DNA from: Microlunatus capsulatus
GTDB taxonomy: Bacteria > Actinomycetota > Actinomycetes > Propionibacteriales > Propionibacteriaceae
Assembly (NCBI RefSeq): GCF_017876495.1
Contig: NZ_JAGIOB010000001.1
Span: 1,240,001 to 1,304,000 of the forward strand
Direction of reading: 5' to 3'
DNA: 64,000 bases
Part shown: in pieces, positions 54,781 through 63,662 of the stretch
How the letters are laid out: each line of letters opens with the position of its first letter
Position numbering within the stretch: the stretch's first letter is position 1
Position numbers and translations under genes: made by a program
Notes under the pieces: model-generated
The model's input: only the letters and a program-made list of their open reading frames with translations
Databases searched by the model: none
Told to the model about the DNA's origin: nothing

Positions 54781-55275
54781 TCAGCCCTCGGCGCGGTCCC
54801 GCACCACGAGCACCGGGCAGGCGGCGTAGCGCACGCACTGGTCGCTGACCGAGCCCAGCACCATCTCGCGCAGCCCGCCCACGCCCCGGGAGCCGACGAC
54901 GAGCATCCGCGCCTCGCGGGCGGCGTCGATGAGGGCCCGGACCGGACCCGCGTGGTAGGCCCGGCAGGTGACCTCGACGCCGGGGAACGCAGCGGCCGGC
55001 GCTCGGACGTCGTCCTCCAGCTCGGCGGTGACGGCGGCGGCCAGCTCGTCGGTAGAGGGGACGGTGCCGAAGGTCCAGCCGGGCGGCCGCGGCGCCGTGA
55101 CCATCGACCAGGCCCGGACGACGGTGACCGGTGCGCCCAGCTCGGCGGCCAGCTGGAGCGCCGTCCCCAGCGCACGGGAGGCGCAGTCCGAGCCGTCGTG
55201 GCCCACGACCAGCGCGGTCGGGGCGGCGGGCTCGACGTCGTCGGGCGTCTCGGAGATCAGGCGGTCGGTGGTCAT
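54781..55275 (-). CDS. Universal stress protein (UspA family)
   Basis: 164 residues, one USP domain: ALVVGHDGSDCASRALGTAL at the start and VVGSRGVGGLREMVLGSVSDQCVRYAACPVLVVRD at the end. The latter holds the ATP-binding G-x2-G-x9-G-S pattern, so this is probably an ATP-binding USP. ATG 55275. Cytosolic; stands alone. Confidence 0.92.
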   Translation of the reverse strand: MTTDRLISETPDDVEPAAPTALVVGHDGSDCASRALGTALQLAAELGAPVTVVRAWSMVTAPRPPGWTFGTVPSTDELAAAVTAELEDDVRAPAAAFPGVEVTCRAYHAGPVRALIDAAREARMLVVGSRGVGGLREMVLGSVSDQCVRYAACPVLVVRDRAEG

Positions 55276-55330
55276 GGGGCCACCTTCGTGGGCGTGCCCC
55301 CGGTTGTCCAGGACCGGCGCCCCGACGGGG

Positions 55331-55627
55331 TCAGCGCCGCCGGCCGACCGCCAGGATCGCCACCAGGGCGGCGATGAACATGACGCCGAGGACGGTGCCC
55401 TCGACGCCGTGCCCGCTGGCCACCAGGTAGACGCAGGCGGCGAGGAAGGCGAGGGTGACGACGACGCCGTAGTTCAGCCCGCGGGCGTTCAGCTGGGCGT
55501 CGCGCTGGTCGAGCAGGTCGATGCGGTCCAGCTCCTTCTCGATCACCGCCCGGGTCTGCGGGTCCGCCTCGGCGTAGACCTGCAGCGGGTCCTTGTAGCG
55601 GTCGGTGCCGACGGGTCGTTCGCTCAT
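55331..55627 (-). CDS. Small two-helix membrane protein
   Basis: 98 residues. A charged N-terminal half (YAEADPQTRAVIEKELDRIDLLDQRDAQLNARG) is followed by two hydrophobic helices (YGVVVTLAFLAACVYLVAS, TVLGVMFIAALVAILAV). The layout recalls DUF2335-type holin-like proteins, but I am not certain. Its ATG overlaps the stop of the next gene upstream (ATGA), so the two are coupled. Confidence 0.6.
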   Translation of the reverse strand: MSERPVGTDRYKDPLQVYAEADPQTRAVIEKELDRIDLLDQRDAQLNARGLNYGVVVTLAFLAACVYLVASGHGVEGTVLGVMFIAALVAILAVGRRR

Positions 55628-56058
55628 GCGGGCTCTCTCGGGTGCGGGGCCGGGCCGCGGTCGGGCCGGGTCCGGTCGGGGTCTGCGGGGGCCGGGGCCG
55701 CCGGTGCGGGGCTGGGGGTGGTGCGGGTCGCGGCGGACCCGTCGGCGAGCCCGGCCTGCAGCAGGGCCTCGCCGATCCGCCGGGGCGCCTCGTGCGGGTC
55801 GACGGAGTCCACGCGGGCGAAGGCCCGCGCCAGCCGGTCGTGCACCCCGGCGCGCCGGACGCCGGGCGGCGGCGAGACGTGCAGGTAGCTGAAGCCGCGG
55901 GCCAGCGAGCCGGCCGGGCTGCCCGGTCCGGCGTCGACGGCCGGGCGGGTGCCGAGGGACTCGCTGCCGCGGCGGCCCAGCGGGACCAGGAAGACGAGCA
56001 GGGCGACCAGCGTCGCCACCGCCGCCGCGCCCACGAACACCCACGCCACGCCGGCCAC
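55624..56058 (-). CDS. Membrane-anchored hypothetical protein
   Basis: 144 residues: one N-terminal hydrophobic segment (VAWVFVGAAAVATLVALLVFLVPL), a soluble middle (FSYLHVSPPPGVRRAGVHDRLARAFARVDSVDPHEAPRRIGEALLQAGL) and a Pro/Ala tail. GTG 56058 follows GGGGAGGG. Not recognised. Confidence 0.55.
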   Translation of the reverse strand: MAGVAWVFVGAAAVATLVALLVFLVPLGRRGSESLGTRPAVDAGPGSPAGSLARGFSYLHVSPPPGVRRAGVHDRLARAFARVDSVDPHEAPRRIGEALLQAGLADGSAATRTTPSPAPAAPAPADPDRTRPDRGPAPHPREPA

Positions 56059-56190
56059 GGCACCCTCCCCTCGTCGTGCTCACCCTAGCCAGCCGGAGCG
56101 GCCGTTCCCGGCCGGGACGTGAGCGAGCCGACACCGCGGTGCCGCCGTGCCGCGTCGACCGCGCGCGGGCCGCCCGGCGATGATGGGGCC

Positions 56191-57501
56191 ATGGCCGCCC
56201 CACCCCCGCCGCAGCACCCCCACCCCGCCCCCGTGCGGCGGGCCGGTCGGGCCCGGCTGCTCGCCGCGACGACCGCCGGCCGGCTGGCCCAGGTGGCGAG
56301 CCGGGTCGCCGGCCGCGGCTCCGGTGCCTCGATCCGCGGTCAGGTGATGATGCGGCTCGACCCCGCCGCGCTGGCCAAGCTGCTGCAGGGCAAGCGGGTC
56401 GCGATGGTCTCGGGCACCAACGGCAAGACGACGACGACGCACTTCCTGGCGGCCGCCGTCCGTGCCCACCTCGGCGAGGACGCCTCGCAGCTGGTGCACA
56501 ACGCCGACGGCGCCAACCTGCACTTCGGCATCGCCTCCGCGCTCAGCGCGAACCCGCGGGCGACCACCGCCGTCCTCGAGACCGACGAGCGGGTCGTCGC
56601 CGACGTCGTCCGGCTGGGCCGGCCCGAGGTGCTGGTGCTGCTGAACTTCAGCCGCGACCAGCTGGACCGCCACCACGAGATCAAGGGCCTCGGCCGCAGC
56701 TGGCGCAACGCGCTCGCGGCCGCCGGGGAGGACGGGCCGGTCGTCGTCGCCAACGCCGACGAGCCGCTGATCGTCTGGGCGGCCGAGACCGCGCGCGAGG
56801 TCGTCTGGGTCGACACCGCCAGCACCTGGACCCAGGACGCGTCGCTGTGCCCGAACTGCGGCTCGGCCCTGCTGCGCGAGCAGCCCGAGCACACCGGCGG
56901 GCCCGGCGGGGACTGGCACTGCTCCGGCTGCGAGCTGCGCCAGCCTCCGGCGTCCTACCGGGTGCAGGACGGCACGATCGTCGGGCCCGACGGCCAGGTC
57001 TGGCTGCCCGAGCTCTCCGTGCCCGGCGCCTTCAACGTCAGCAACGCGGCCTGCGCGCTGGCCGCCGCCGAGCTGCTGGGCGTCCCCGCGGCCACGGCGC
57101 TGGCCGGCATGCGCACCGTGACCGCCCCGGCCGGCCGGTTCGCCACCATGCAGGTGGGCGGCACCACGGCCCGGCTGCTGCTGGCCAAGAACCCGGCGGG
57201 CTGGGCCGAGGCGCTGCCGCTGGCCCAGAGCGCGACGGTGGTGCTGGCCATCGACTCCGCCGCCGCCGACGGCCGCGACGTCTCCTGGCTGTGGGACGTC
57301 GAGTACGAGCAGCTGGCCGGCCGCACGGTCGTGGCCACCGGCCCGCGCGCCCAGGACCTGGCGGTCCGGCTCGCCTACGCCGGCGTCGAGTTCCGCGCCG
57401 TGCCCGACCTGGCCCAGGCCCTCGCCGGCCACCCCGAGCCGGTCGACGTGATCGCGACCTACACGCCGTTCCAGCGGCTGCGGAAGATGGGAGGCGTCTG
57501 A
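56191..57501 (+). CDS. murT: Lipid II isoglutaminyl synthase, glutamate-ligase subunit MurT
   Basis: 436 residues, Mur-ligase fold: P-loop GTNGKTTTT at 75-83, LETDERVVADVV, and the DUF1727 C-terminal domain. A CPNCGSALL...CSGCEL zinc ribbon is inserted in the central domain, as in Staphylococcus aureus MurT. With GatD it amidates the alpha-carboxyl of D-Glu in lipid II using glutamine and ATP, at the cytosolic membrane face. TGATG overlap with gatD. GATGAT six bases before ATG 56191 may be a leaderless -10. Confidence 0.95.
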   Translation: MAAPPPPQHPHPAPVRRAGRARLLAATTAGRLAQVASRVAGRGSGASIRGQVMMRLDPAALAKLLQGKRVAMVSGTNGKTTTTHFLAAAVRAHLGEDASQLVHNADGANLHFGIASALSANPRATTAVLETDERVVADVVRLGRPEVLVLLNFSRDQLDRHHEIKGLGRSWRNALAAAGEDGPVVVANADEPLIVWAAETAREVVWVDTASTWTQDASLCPNCGSALLREQPEHTGGPGGDWHCSGCELRQPPASYRVQDGTIVGPDGQVWLPELSVPGAFNVSNAACALAAAELLGVPAATALAGMRTVTAPAGRFATMQVGGTTARLLLAKNPAGWAEALPLAQSATVVLAIDSAAADGRDVSWLWDVEYEQLAGRTVVATGPRAQDLAVRLAYAGVEFRAVPDLAQALAGHPEPVDVIATYTPFQRLRKMGGV

Positions 57502-58268
57502 TGACGGCAGCGGGAGGCCTCGAGCAGGGCGCCGGACGGCGGGTCGAGGTGGTGCTGGTCTACCAGTCGCTGCTGGGCATCTACGGCGACCGCGGCAACG
57601 CCACCGTGCTGGCGAAGCGGCTGGCCTGGCGCGGCTTCGACGCCGTGCTCACCACCGTCGAGCCCGGCGAGGCGCTGCCGGACACCGGCGACGTCTACCT
57701 GCTGGGCGGTGGCGAGGACGCGGCCCAGATCTCGGCCGTCAAGGCCCTGCGCGCCGACGGCGGGCTGCACCGGGCCGTCGACCGGGGTGCGGCCGTGCTG
57801 GCCGTCTGCGCCGGCTACCAGATCGTCGGCCGCTCCTTCACCGTGGCCGACGGCCCCGACGACCGCGAGATCGAGGGCCTCGGGCTGCTCGACGTGACCA
57901 CCACCCGCGGTCCGGTCCGGGCCGTCGGGGAGATCCTCAGCCGCTGGCGGGGCCGCGAGGCCGACGGCGACGCCCAGTGGCTGACCGGCTTCGAGAACCA
58001 CGGCGGCTACACGGTGCTGGGTCCGGGCGCCACCCCGTTGGCCACCGTCGAGGTGGGCGTGGGCAACTGCGGCGACGGCACCGAGGGCGCCGTGGCGGGC
58101 ACGGTCGTGGGCACCTACCCGCACGGCCCGCTGCTCGCCCGCAACCCGGCCCTGGCCGACCACGTCCTCGAGCTCGCCCTCGACGAGCCGCTGGCCCCGC
58201 TCGACCGGCCCGAGATCGCCGAGCTGCGCCGGCAGCGGCTGGCGGCGGTCCGCCGCTCGGCGCGGTAG
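57501..58268 (+). CDS. gatD: Lipid II isoglutaminyl synthase, glutaminase subunit GatD
   Basis: 255 residues, class-I-like glutamine amidotransferase related to CobB/CobQ. Cys103 in AVCAGYQIVG and His208 in TYPHGPLLARN form the catalytic pair. VYQSLLGIYGDRGNATVLAKRLAWRG is the family signature. It hands ammonia to MurT. The N-terminus is ~15 residues longer than the S. aureus enzyme. Confidence 0.95.
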   Translation: MTAAGGLEQGAGRRVEVVLVYQSLLGIYGDRGNATVLAKRLAWRGFDAVLTTVEPGEALPDTGDVYLLGGGEDAAQISAVKALRADGGLHRAVDRGAAVLAVCAGYQIVGRSFTVADGPDDREIEGLGLLDVTTTRGPVRAVGEILSRWRGREADGDAQWLTGFENHGGYTVLGPGATPLATVEVGVGNCGDGTEGAVAGTVVGTYPHGPLLARNPALADHVLELALDEPLAPLDRPEIAELRRQRLAAVRRSAR

Positions 58269-58299
58269 CCCCGCCCCCCGAGCCGGCCGGCGGCCTGGC

Positions 58300-58305
58300 T
58301 AGCCT
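58300..58305 (+). promoter_or_regulatory. -10 of the aldo-keto reductase gene, leaderless
   Basis: TAGCCT ends six bases before ATG 58312. Confidence 0.5.
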
Positions 58306-58311
58306 CGCGCC

Positions 58312-59199
58312 ATGCGTACCAGGAAACTCGGACCCTTCACGGTGTCGGCCATCGGCCTCGGCGCCATGCCCGTCTCCATGAACAGCGACAACACCTTCCC
58401 CGACGAGGACCAGGCCATCGCCACGGTCCACGCGGCCCTCGACGCCGGCGTCACCTTCATCGACACGGCGGACATCTACAGCCCCACCTGGGACACCATG
58501 GGGCACAACGAGCTGATCGTCGGCAAGGCCGTCAAGAGCTGGGGCGGTGACACCTCCGGCGTCGTCATCGGCACCAAGGGCGGGATCACCCGCAGCGAGG
58601 GCGAGCAGTGGGGCCGCGACGGCAGCCTGGAGTACCTGCGCTCGGCGGTGCAGAAGTCGCTGACCAACCTGGGCGTCGACGTCATCGACCTCTACCAGTG
58701 GCACCGGCCCGACCGCTGGAAGGTCTACGGCGAGGTCATCGGCCACTTCAAGACCCTGCAGGACGAGGGCCTCGTCAAGAGCGTCGGCATCTCCAACGCC
58801 AACGTCGAGGAGATCCAGGTGGCCATCGACGTCCTCGGCGAGGGCGGCCTGGTCAGCGTCCAGAACGAGTTCTCCCCGCGCTTCCGCTCCTCCCAGGACG
58901 AGCTCGACTTCTGCGGCGAGCACGGCGTCGCCTTCCTGCCGTGGAGCCCGCTGGGCGGCACCGGCGGCGGCGCCCGCAAGGTCGGCGAGGACTTCGCGCC
59001 GTTCGCGGAGGTGGCGCAGGCGCACGGCGTCAGCCCCCAGCAGGTCGTTCTGGCCTGGGAGCTGTCGCTGGGCGAGCACGTCATCCCGATCCCGGGTGCC
59101 CGCCGGTCGGCGTCGATCACCGACTCCGCGAAGGCGGCCGACCTGGAGCTGACGGCCGACGAGCTGGAGCGGCTGAGCGCCACCCGCGGGCTGGCCTGA
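58312..59199 (+). CDS. Aldo/keto reductase
   Basis: 295 residues, TIM barrel with the full tetrad Asp51, Tyr56 (IDTADIYSP), Lys89 (IGTKGG) and His131 (YQWHRPD). IPIPGARRSASI is the NADPH phosphate-binding loop near the C-terminus. Cytosolic NADPH-linked carbonyl reductase; the physiological substrate is open. The following FAD oxidoreductase starts 11 bases after its stop, so they may be expressed together. Confidence 0.92.
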   Translation: MRTRKLGPFTVSAIGLGAMPVSMNSDNTFPDEDQAIATVHAALDAGVTFIDTADIYSPTWDTMGHNELIVGKAVKSWGGDTSGVVIGTKGGITRSEGEQWGRDGSLEYLRSAVQKSLTNLGVDVIDLYQWHRPDRWKVYGEVIGHFKTLQDEGLVKSVGISNANVEEIQVAIDVLGEGGLVSVQNEFSPRFRSSQDELDFCGEHGVAFLPWSPLGGTGGGARKVGEDFAPFAEVAQAHGVSPQQVVLAWELSLGEHVIPIPGARRSASITDSAKAADLELTADELERLSATRGLA

Positions 59200-59209
59200 G
59201 CGCCCGCCC

Positions 59210-60796
59210 GTGACGCCGACCGGCCCGGAGGGGTACGACGTCGTCGTGGTCGGCGGGGGCCACAACGCCCTCGTCGCCGCGACCTACCTCGCCCGGACCG
59301 GTCGGCGCGTGGTCGTCCTCGAGGCGGCCGACCGGCTCGGCGGGGCCGTCGCCGGCGGCCGGCCGTTCCCCGGCGTCGACGCCCTCCTCTCCCGCTTCTC
59401 CTACCTCGTCTCGCTGCTCCCCCAGTCGCTGGTCGACGAGCTGGGCCTGGACCTCCAGCTGGCCTCGCGCCGGATCGCCTCCTGCACCCCGGTCGGCGAC
59501 GCGGCCCTCGTCGTCGAGCGCGTGCCCGGCGCGGCCACCGCGGCCTCCTTCGCCGCGCTCGCCCCCGACGACGAGCCGCGCTGGCGCCGGCTGGAGGAGC
59601 GGCTGACCGCCTTCGCGGCCGTCGTCGCCCCCACCCTGACCGGCCCGCTCCCCCGGCTCGAGGACGTCCGGGCCCAGGTGGAGCCGGAGCTGTGGCGGGC
59701 GCTGGTGGAGCGACCGCTCGGCGCGCTGGTCGAGGAGAGCCTGGCCGACGACGCCCTCCGCGGCCTGGTGCTCACCGACGCCCTGATCGGCACGTCGGCC
59801 CGCGCGCACGAGCCGGACCTGCGGCAGAACCGCTGCTTCCTCTACCACGTCGTCGGCCGCGGGACCGGGGAGTGGAAGGTGCCCGTGGGCGGGATGGGTC
59901 GGGTGGCCGCCGAGCTGGTCCGGGTGGCGACCGGGGCCGGCGCCCAGCTGCGGACCGGCGCCCGGGTGACGGGGCTGGCCCCGCAGCCCGGGGGTGGCGC
60001 CACCGTGACGCTGGCCGACGGCAGCACCCTCACCGCACCCCACGTGCTCGTCGGCTGCGCCCCCGCGGCCCTGCCCGGCCTGGCGTCCGGCGGTGCCGTG
60101 CGGCCCGAGGGCAGCCAGACCAAGGTCAACCTCGTGCTCGCCCGGCTGCCCCGCCTCCGCTCGGGGGTCGACCCGGCGACGGCCTTCGCCGGCACCCTCC
60201 ACCTGGCCCAGGGCTACGCCCGGCTCGACGAGGCCTGGGCCGAGGCCGAGGCGGGCCGGCTGCCCGACCCGCTGCCGGTCGAGGCCTACTGCCACAGCCT
60301 CACCGACCCGACGATCCTCGGCCCGGACCTGCGCGCCGCCGGGGCGCACACCCTCACCCTCTTCGCGCTGCACACCCCCGCCCGGCTGTTCGTCGACGAC
60401 CCCGACGGCGCCCGCGCCGCGGTGGGCGCCGCGGCACTCCGGTCCCTGCAGGCGGTGCTCGCCGAGCCGCTGGAGGACTGCCTGGCCCACGACGCCGACG
60501 GCCGGGCCTGCGTGGAGGTGATGACGCCGCTGGACGTCGAGGCGGAGCTGTCCATGCCCGGCGGGCACATCTTCCACGGCGACCTCGTCTGGCCCTGGCT
60601 CCCGGAGGGCGCGCAGCCCGCCACGGCGGCCGAGCGCTGGGGGGTGGCGACGGCTCTCCCCGGCGTGCTGCTCTGCGGCGCGGCCGCCGTCCGCGGGGGC
60701 GCGGTGAGCGGGCTCGGCGGTCACGACGCCGCGATGGCCGTCCTGGAGGAGACCGGCGGAGCCTCCCGATTCGACCCTTCCGGCGGCGTTTGGTAA
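59210..60796 (+). CDS. FAD-dependent oxidoreductase (phytoene-desaturase / PYROXD2-like)
   Basis: 528 residues. The Rossmann motif DVVVVGGGHNALVAATYLARTGRRVVVLEAADRLGG is at the N-terminus and the FAD-closing GAAAVRGGAVSGLGGHDAA at the C-terminus. GGMGRVAAELVR matches the middle motif of the carotenoid-desaturase superfamily. No carotenoid genes are nearby, so a PYROXD2-like role is as likely as carotene chemistry. GTG start without a clear SD, ten bases behind the aldo-keto reductase. Confidence 0.83.
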   Translation: MTPTGPEGYDVVVVGGGHNALVAATYLARTGRRVVVLEAADRLGGAVAGGRPFPGVDALLSRFSYLVSLLPQSLVDELGLDLQLASRRIASCTPVGDAALVVERVPGAATAASFAALAPDDEPRWRRLEERLTAFAAVVAPTLTGPLPRLEDVRAQVEPELWRALVERPLGALVEESLADDALRGLVLTDALIGTSARAHEPDLRQNRCFLYHVVGRGTGEWKVPVGGMGRVAAELVRVATGAGAQLRTGARVTGLAPQPGGGATVTLADGSTLTAPHVLVGCAPAALPGLASGGAVRPEGSQTKVNLVLARLPRLRSGVDPATAFAGTLHLAQGYARLDEAWAEAEAGRLPDPLPVEAYCHSLTDPTILGPDLRAAGAHTLTLFALHTPARLFVDDPDGARAAVGAAALRSLQAVLAEPLEDCLAHDADGRACVEVMTPLDVEAELSMPGGHIFHGDLVWPWLPEGAQPATAAERWGVATALPGVLLCGAAAVRGGAVSGLGGHDAAMAVLEETGGASRFDPSGGVW

Positions 60797-60799
60797 TGT
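60770..60799 (+). promoter_or_regulatory. tRNA-Lys promoter inside the preceding gene's end
   Basis: TTCGAC (60770-60775), 18 bases, TAATGT (60794-60799). The -10 contains the TAA stop of the FAD oxidoreductase. The predicted start is a few bases before the tRNA. Confidence 0.5.
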
Positions 60800-60809
60800 T
60801 TCTCCTCGC

Positions 60810-60882
<73 letters not shown>

Positions 60883-60887
60883 CTACC

Positions 60888-60921
60888 AGCCCTGGTCGAC
60901 CTCCCGGTCGGCCAGGGCTTT
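60888..60921 (+). terminator. Terminator after tRNA-Lys
   Basis: AGCCCTGG and CCAGGGCT enclose CGACC/GGTCG with a short TCCC loop, followed by TTT. It lies five bases after the tRNA. Confidence 0.8.
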
Positions 60922-60960
60922 GTCGTCCCCGGGGCTCCGTCCCCGGCGCCAGGCCTCGGG

Positions 60961-61566
60961 CTAGCCGCTAAGCAGGAGGGACGCCGCCAGCGCGAGCATG
61001 ACCACCGCGATGACGGCGTCGAGCACCCGCCAGGCGCCGGGCCGGCGGAACACGGGCGTGAGGGCGCGGGCTCCGAAGCCGAGGGCGGTGAACCAGGTGA
61101 TGCTGGCCAGGCCGGCGCCGAGGGCGAACCACCACCGACCGGGGTCGCCGTGCGCGCTCGCGACCGAGCCCACCAGGAGCACGGTGTCCAGGTACACGTG
61201 CGGGTTCAGCCAGGTGAACGCCAGCGCCGCCGCGAGCACCGCCCCCGCGCTGAGCGGGCGGTCCTCCGCCGCCTCCAGCCGGCCGCCGCGGACGGCCCGC
61301 CGGGCGGCGAGCAGCCCGTAGCCGACCAGGAAGGCGGCCCCCGCCCAGCGGACGACGACGAGCACCGCGGGCGCCCGCTCGACGAGCGTCCCGATGCCGG
61401 CGACCCCGGCCAGGATCAGCAGCAGGTCCGAGAGGGCGCAGACGGCGACGACCAGCGCCACGTGCCGGCGCCGGAGCCCCTGGCGCAGCACGAAGGCGTT
61501 CTGCGCACCGATGGCGACGATGAGGGACAGGCCGGTGACGAACCCGGAGAGCGAGGCGAGGAGCAC
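60961..61566 (-). CDS. lysE: LysE/ArgO family amino-acid exporter
   Basis: 201 residues, about six hydrophobic helices: FVTGLSLIVAIGAQNAFVLRQGLRRRH is the family signature, with FTWLNPHVYLDTVLLVG in the middle. Exports lysine/arginine to avoid overload. GTG 61566 is chosen because TACGGT lies exactly six bases upstream; the frame to 61620 adds a non-hydrophobic piece. Divergent from its LysR regulator. Confidence 0.92.
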   Translation of the reverse strand: MLLASLSGFVTGLSLIVAIGAQNAFVLRQGLRRRHVALVVAVCALSDLLLILAGVAGIGTLVERAPAVLVVVRWAGAAFLVGYGLLAARRAVRGGRLEAAEDRPLSAGAVLAAALAFTWLNPHVYLDTVLLVGSVASAHGDPGRWWFALGAGLASITWFTALGFGARALTPVFRRPGAWRVLDAVIAVVMLALAASLLLSG

Positions 61567-61572
61567 GGGACG

Positions 61573-61628
61573 ACCGTAGGGCCCTGCGAGGCATGAGACC
61601 AGTTCATGTTCTGCACGCACCGTAAGAT
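61573..61628. promoter_or_regulatory. lysE-argP control region with LysR box
   Basis: Minus -10 TACGGT (61573-61578) serves lysE; plus -10 TAAGAT (61623-61628) serves argP, six bases before ATG 61635. Between them CATGA-N7-TCATG (61592-61608) has a T-N11-A core, the usual LysR-family binding pattern. Confidence 0.65.
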
Positions 61629-61634
61629 CGCTTC

Positions 61635-62540
61635 ATGGTGACGGTACAGCCCGAGCAGGCGGCGACCCTGGCGGCGATCGTCGGCGAGGGGACCTTCGAC
61701 GCGGCCGCCCGCCTCCTGCACCTCACCCCGTCCGCGGTGAGCCAGCGGGTCCGGGCGCTGGAGGTCGCCGTCGGGCGGCCGGTGCTGCGCCGGGTCCGGC
61801 CGGTGGAGCTGACGGAGGCCGGCGAGGCCGTCGTGCGCTTCGCCCGGCAGCTGGAGCTGCTCGCGGCCGACCTCTCCGACCAGCTGGCGCCGGCGTCCGC
61901 CGGGAGCGCGCCGCGGATCACCCTCGTGGTCAACGGGGACTCGCTGCACACCTGGGCCCTCGACGGGCTGGCGACGGTGGCCGACGACGTCCAGCTCACC
62001 GTGCTGCGCGAGGACCAGGACCACTCCCTCGACCTCCTGCGCCGGGGCACCGCGCACGGCGCGGTCACCGCCACCGCCGCCCCGGTGCCGGGCTGCTCGT
62101 CGCGCCCGCTCGGCGTGATGCGCTACCGGCCGGTGTGCTCCCCGGGGTTCGCGGCCCGCTGGTTCCCCGACGGCCCCACCCCGGCCGCCCTGGCCGCCGC
62201 CCCGGTGGTGGTCTACGACGAGAAGGACGACCTTCAGGACCGCTACCTGCGGCGGGCGCGCCGCGCGGCGACAGCACCGCCGCGGCACCACGTCCCCGCC
62301 ACCGCCGAGTTCGGCCGCGCCCTCCAGCTGGGCCTGGGCTGGGGCATGCTGCCCGACCTGCAGCTCGACCGGCTGGAGCCCGGCTCCCTGCGCCCGCTCG
62401 CCCCCACGGCACACCTCGACGTGGCCCTGCACTGGCAGCAGTGGCGGCTGGCCGCGGCCGGTCTCGACCGGGTGGCCGCCGCCGTCGCCGAGGCCGCCCG
62501 GGCGCTCCGGACGCCCCCGGCCCTCGGTCCTCGGCTCTGA
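61635..62540 (+). CDS. argP: LysR family regulator ArgP/LysG
   Basis: 301 residues. The N-terminal HTH is LAAIVGEGTFDAAARLLHLTPSAVSQRVRALEVAVGRPVLRRVRP; the ligand domain includes LVVNGDSLHTWAL and CSPGFAARWF, matching ArgP/LysG. It should switch on lysE when lysine or arginine is high. Leaderless-type start. Confidence 0.93.
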   Translation: MVTVQPEQAATLAAIVGEGTFDAAARLLHLTPSAVSQRVRALEVAVGRPVLRRVRPVELTEAGEAVVRFARQLELLAADLSDQLAPASAGSAPRITLVVNGDSLHTWALDGLATVADDVQLTVLREDQDHSLDLLRRGTAHGAVTATAAPVPGCSSRPLGVMRYRPVCSPGFAARWFPDGPTPAALAAAPVVVYDEKDDLQDRYLRRARRAATAPPRHHVPATAEFGRALQLGLGWGMLPDLQLDRLEPGSLRPLAPTAHLDVALHWQQWRLAAAGLDRVAAAVAEAARALRTPPALGPRL

Positions 62541-62564
62541 TCAGCTCGCCCGAGCACGGGGTCG

Positions 62565-63440
62565 CTAGGAGTCGCAGCCGACCCCGTCACCATCCCGGTC
62601 CAGGTCGTAAGGGTCCGCTCCGCTGACCTGAACGGTCCCCTCGACATACTCCGGTCCGTTGCCGCTCCCACCCGAGCAGTCGTAGTCCGATGCAGGCGGA
62701 AGACAGGGCGAGTATCCATCCGTGCAGCCACCGCTCTCGTCCCCGACGGCCTCGTCCTCGGCCTCCTCCTCACGCAGCGCCTGCGCCTCAGCCTCTTGCT
62801 CTCGTAGCGCCTGCTGCTCGGCGGCCTCCTCAGCAGCCCGCTCCTCGGCGGCCCTGATCTTCGCTGCCTTGGCCTTCGCCTTGGCTTTCGCCTTGGCCTC
62901 TGCCTTCGCCTTGGCCTCCGCCTTCGCCTTGGCCTCCGCCTTCGCCTCCGCCTCCGCCTTCGCCTTCGCCTTCGCCTTCGCCTTCGCTGCGGCCTTCTCC
63001 TCGGCGGCTCTCACCTTCTCCGCCTCAGCCTTCGCCCGTGCGGCTTCCGCTCGTTCCGCCTCAGCCCGCGCGGCCTCCGCCTCGGCAACCTGTGCCGCCT
63101 CGTCCTGACTTACCGCAGGGGTCTCCGCCGCCCCCGCCGCGTCCACGGCGTTGACGGGACGCGTTGCCGGAGGTTGGGCAGCACCCGCCGAACCCGCGGT
63201 CGGTCCACCGACCAGGACCCCGATCGAGAACAGGGCCACCAACAGTGCCAGCGGCGCTGCCAGCAGAACGGTCAGAAACCGGTGACGGCCGAACCATGTC
63301 GTCGACCGTTGCTCTTCCTGCCAGAACTGCCACCCACGCGGAGCCGGACCCCAGCGTGGGTCAGGCCGCCAGCCAGCAGGAGGACGCCAGCCAGCGGGTG
63401 ATGCCGGCCAGTTGGGTGGGGACACGAATCGCTTGGTCAT
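62565..63440 (-). CDS. Membrane-anchored Lys/Ala/Glu coiled-coil protein with Excalibur domain
   Basis: 291 residues. A Trp/Pro-rich cytosolic N-terminus (SPPNWPASPAGWRPPAGWRPDPRW) is followed by one membrane helix (FLTVLLAAPLALLVALFSIGVLVGG). Next is a long low-complexity stretch of KAKAEA repeats (about 150-195) expected to form a rigid charged helix. A C-terminal Excalibur calcium motif (DLDRDGDGVGCDS) with Cys pairs ends it. The predicted topology puts the Excalibur domain outside. ATG 63440 has AGGGGG upstream. Function unknown. Confidence 0.7.
   Translation of the reverse strand: MTKRFVSPPNWPASPAGWRPPAGWRPDPRWGPAPRGWQFWQEEQRSTTWFGRHRFLTVLLAAPLALLVALFSIGVLVGGPTAGSAGAAQPPATRPVNAVDAAGAAETPAVSQDEAAQVAEAEAARAEAERAEAARAKAEAEKVRAAEEKAAAKAKAKAKAKAEAEAKAEAKAKAEAKAKAEAKAKAKAKAKAAKIRAAEERAAEEAAEQQALREQEAEAQALREEEAEDEAVGDESGGCTDGYSPCLPPASDYDCSGGSGNGPEYVEGTVQVSGADPYDLDRDGDGVGCDS
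62866..62990 (-). repeat. GCCTTC/GCCTTG/GCCTCC hexamer array coding the KAKAEA stretch
   Basis: About 20 near-identical six-base units in tandem, kept in frame with the membrane-anchored gene. Prone to length change by slippage. Confidence 0.8.
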
Positions 63441-63499
63441 CGGACACCCCCTGGCCGGCGGGGGCAGCGGTCGGGGGTCTCGGGGAAGGACACCGGATG

Positions 63500-63622
63500 A
63501 CCCTAGGAAGGCTGAGGACGAGCCGCGGCACGCGCTCGAGACCGTTACCCAACTGCAGCGCACGTTCGGCGGACATCCGCGGGCGGACCGCCGACGAGGA
63601 CCCCCGCCCCCTCGGCTACCGT
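63500..63622. promoter_or_regulatory. Divergent promoters in the 222-base gap
   Basis: TAGGGT on the minus strand (63500-63505) fits the Excalibur gene and TACCGT on the plus strand (63617-63622) fits the epimerase. Otherwise I see no gene in 63441-63662. Confidence 0.35.
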
Positions 63623-63662
63623 GCGACGGGCACCACCGCCCGAGAACCCCGAGGAGCCCTGC

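Noticed and set aside
62866-62990. Possible CRISPR array
   Set aside because: Units are six bases without spacers and stay in frame with a protein; no cas gene is present.
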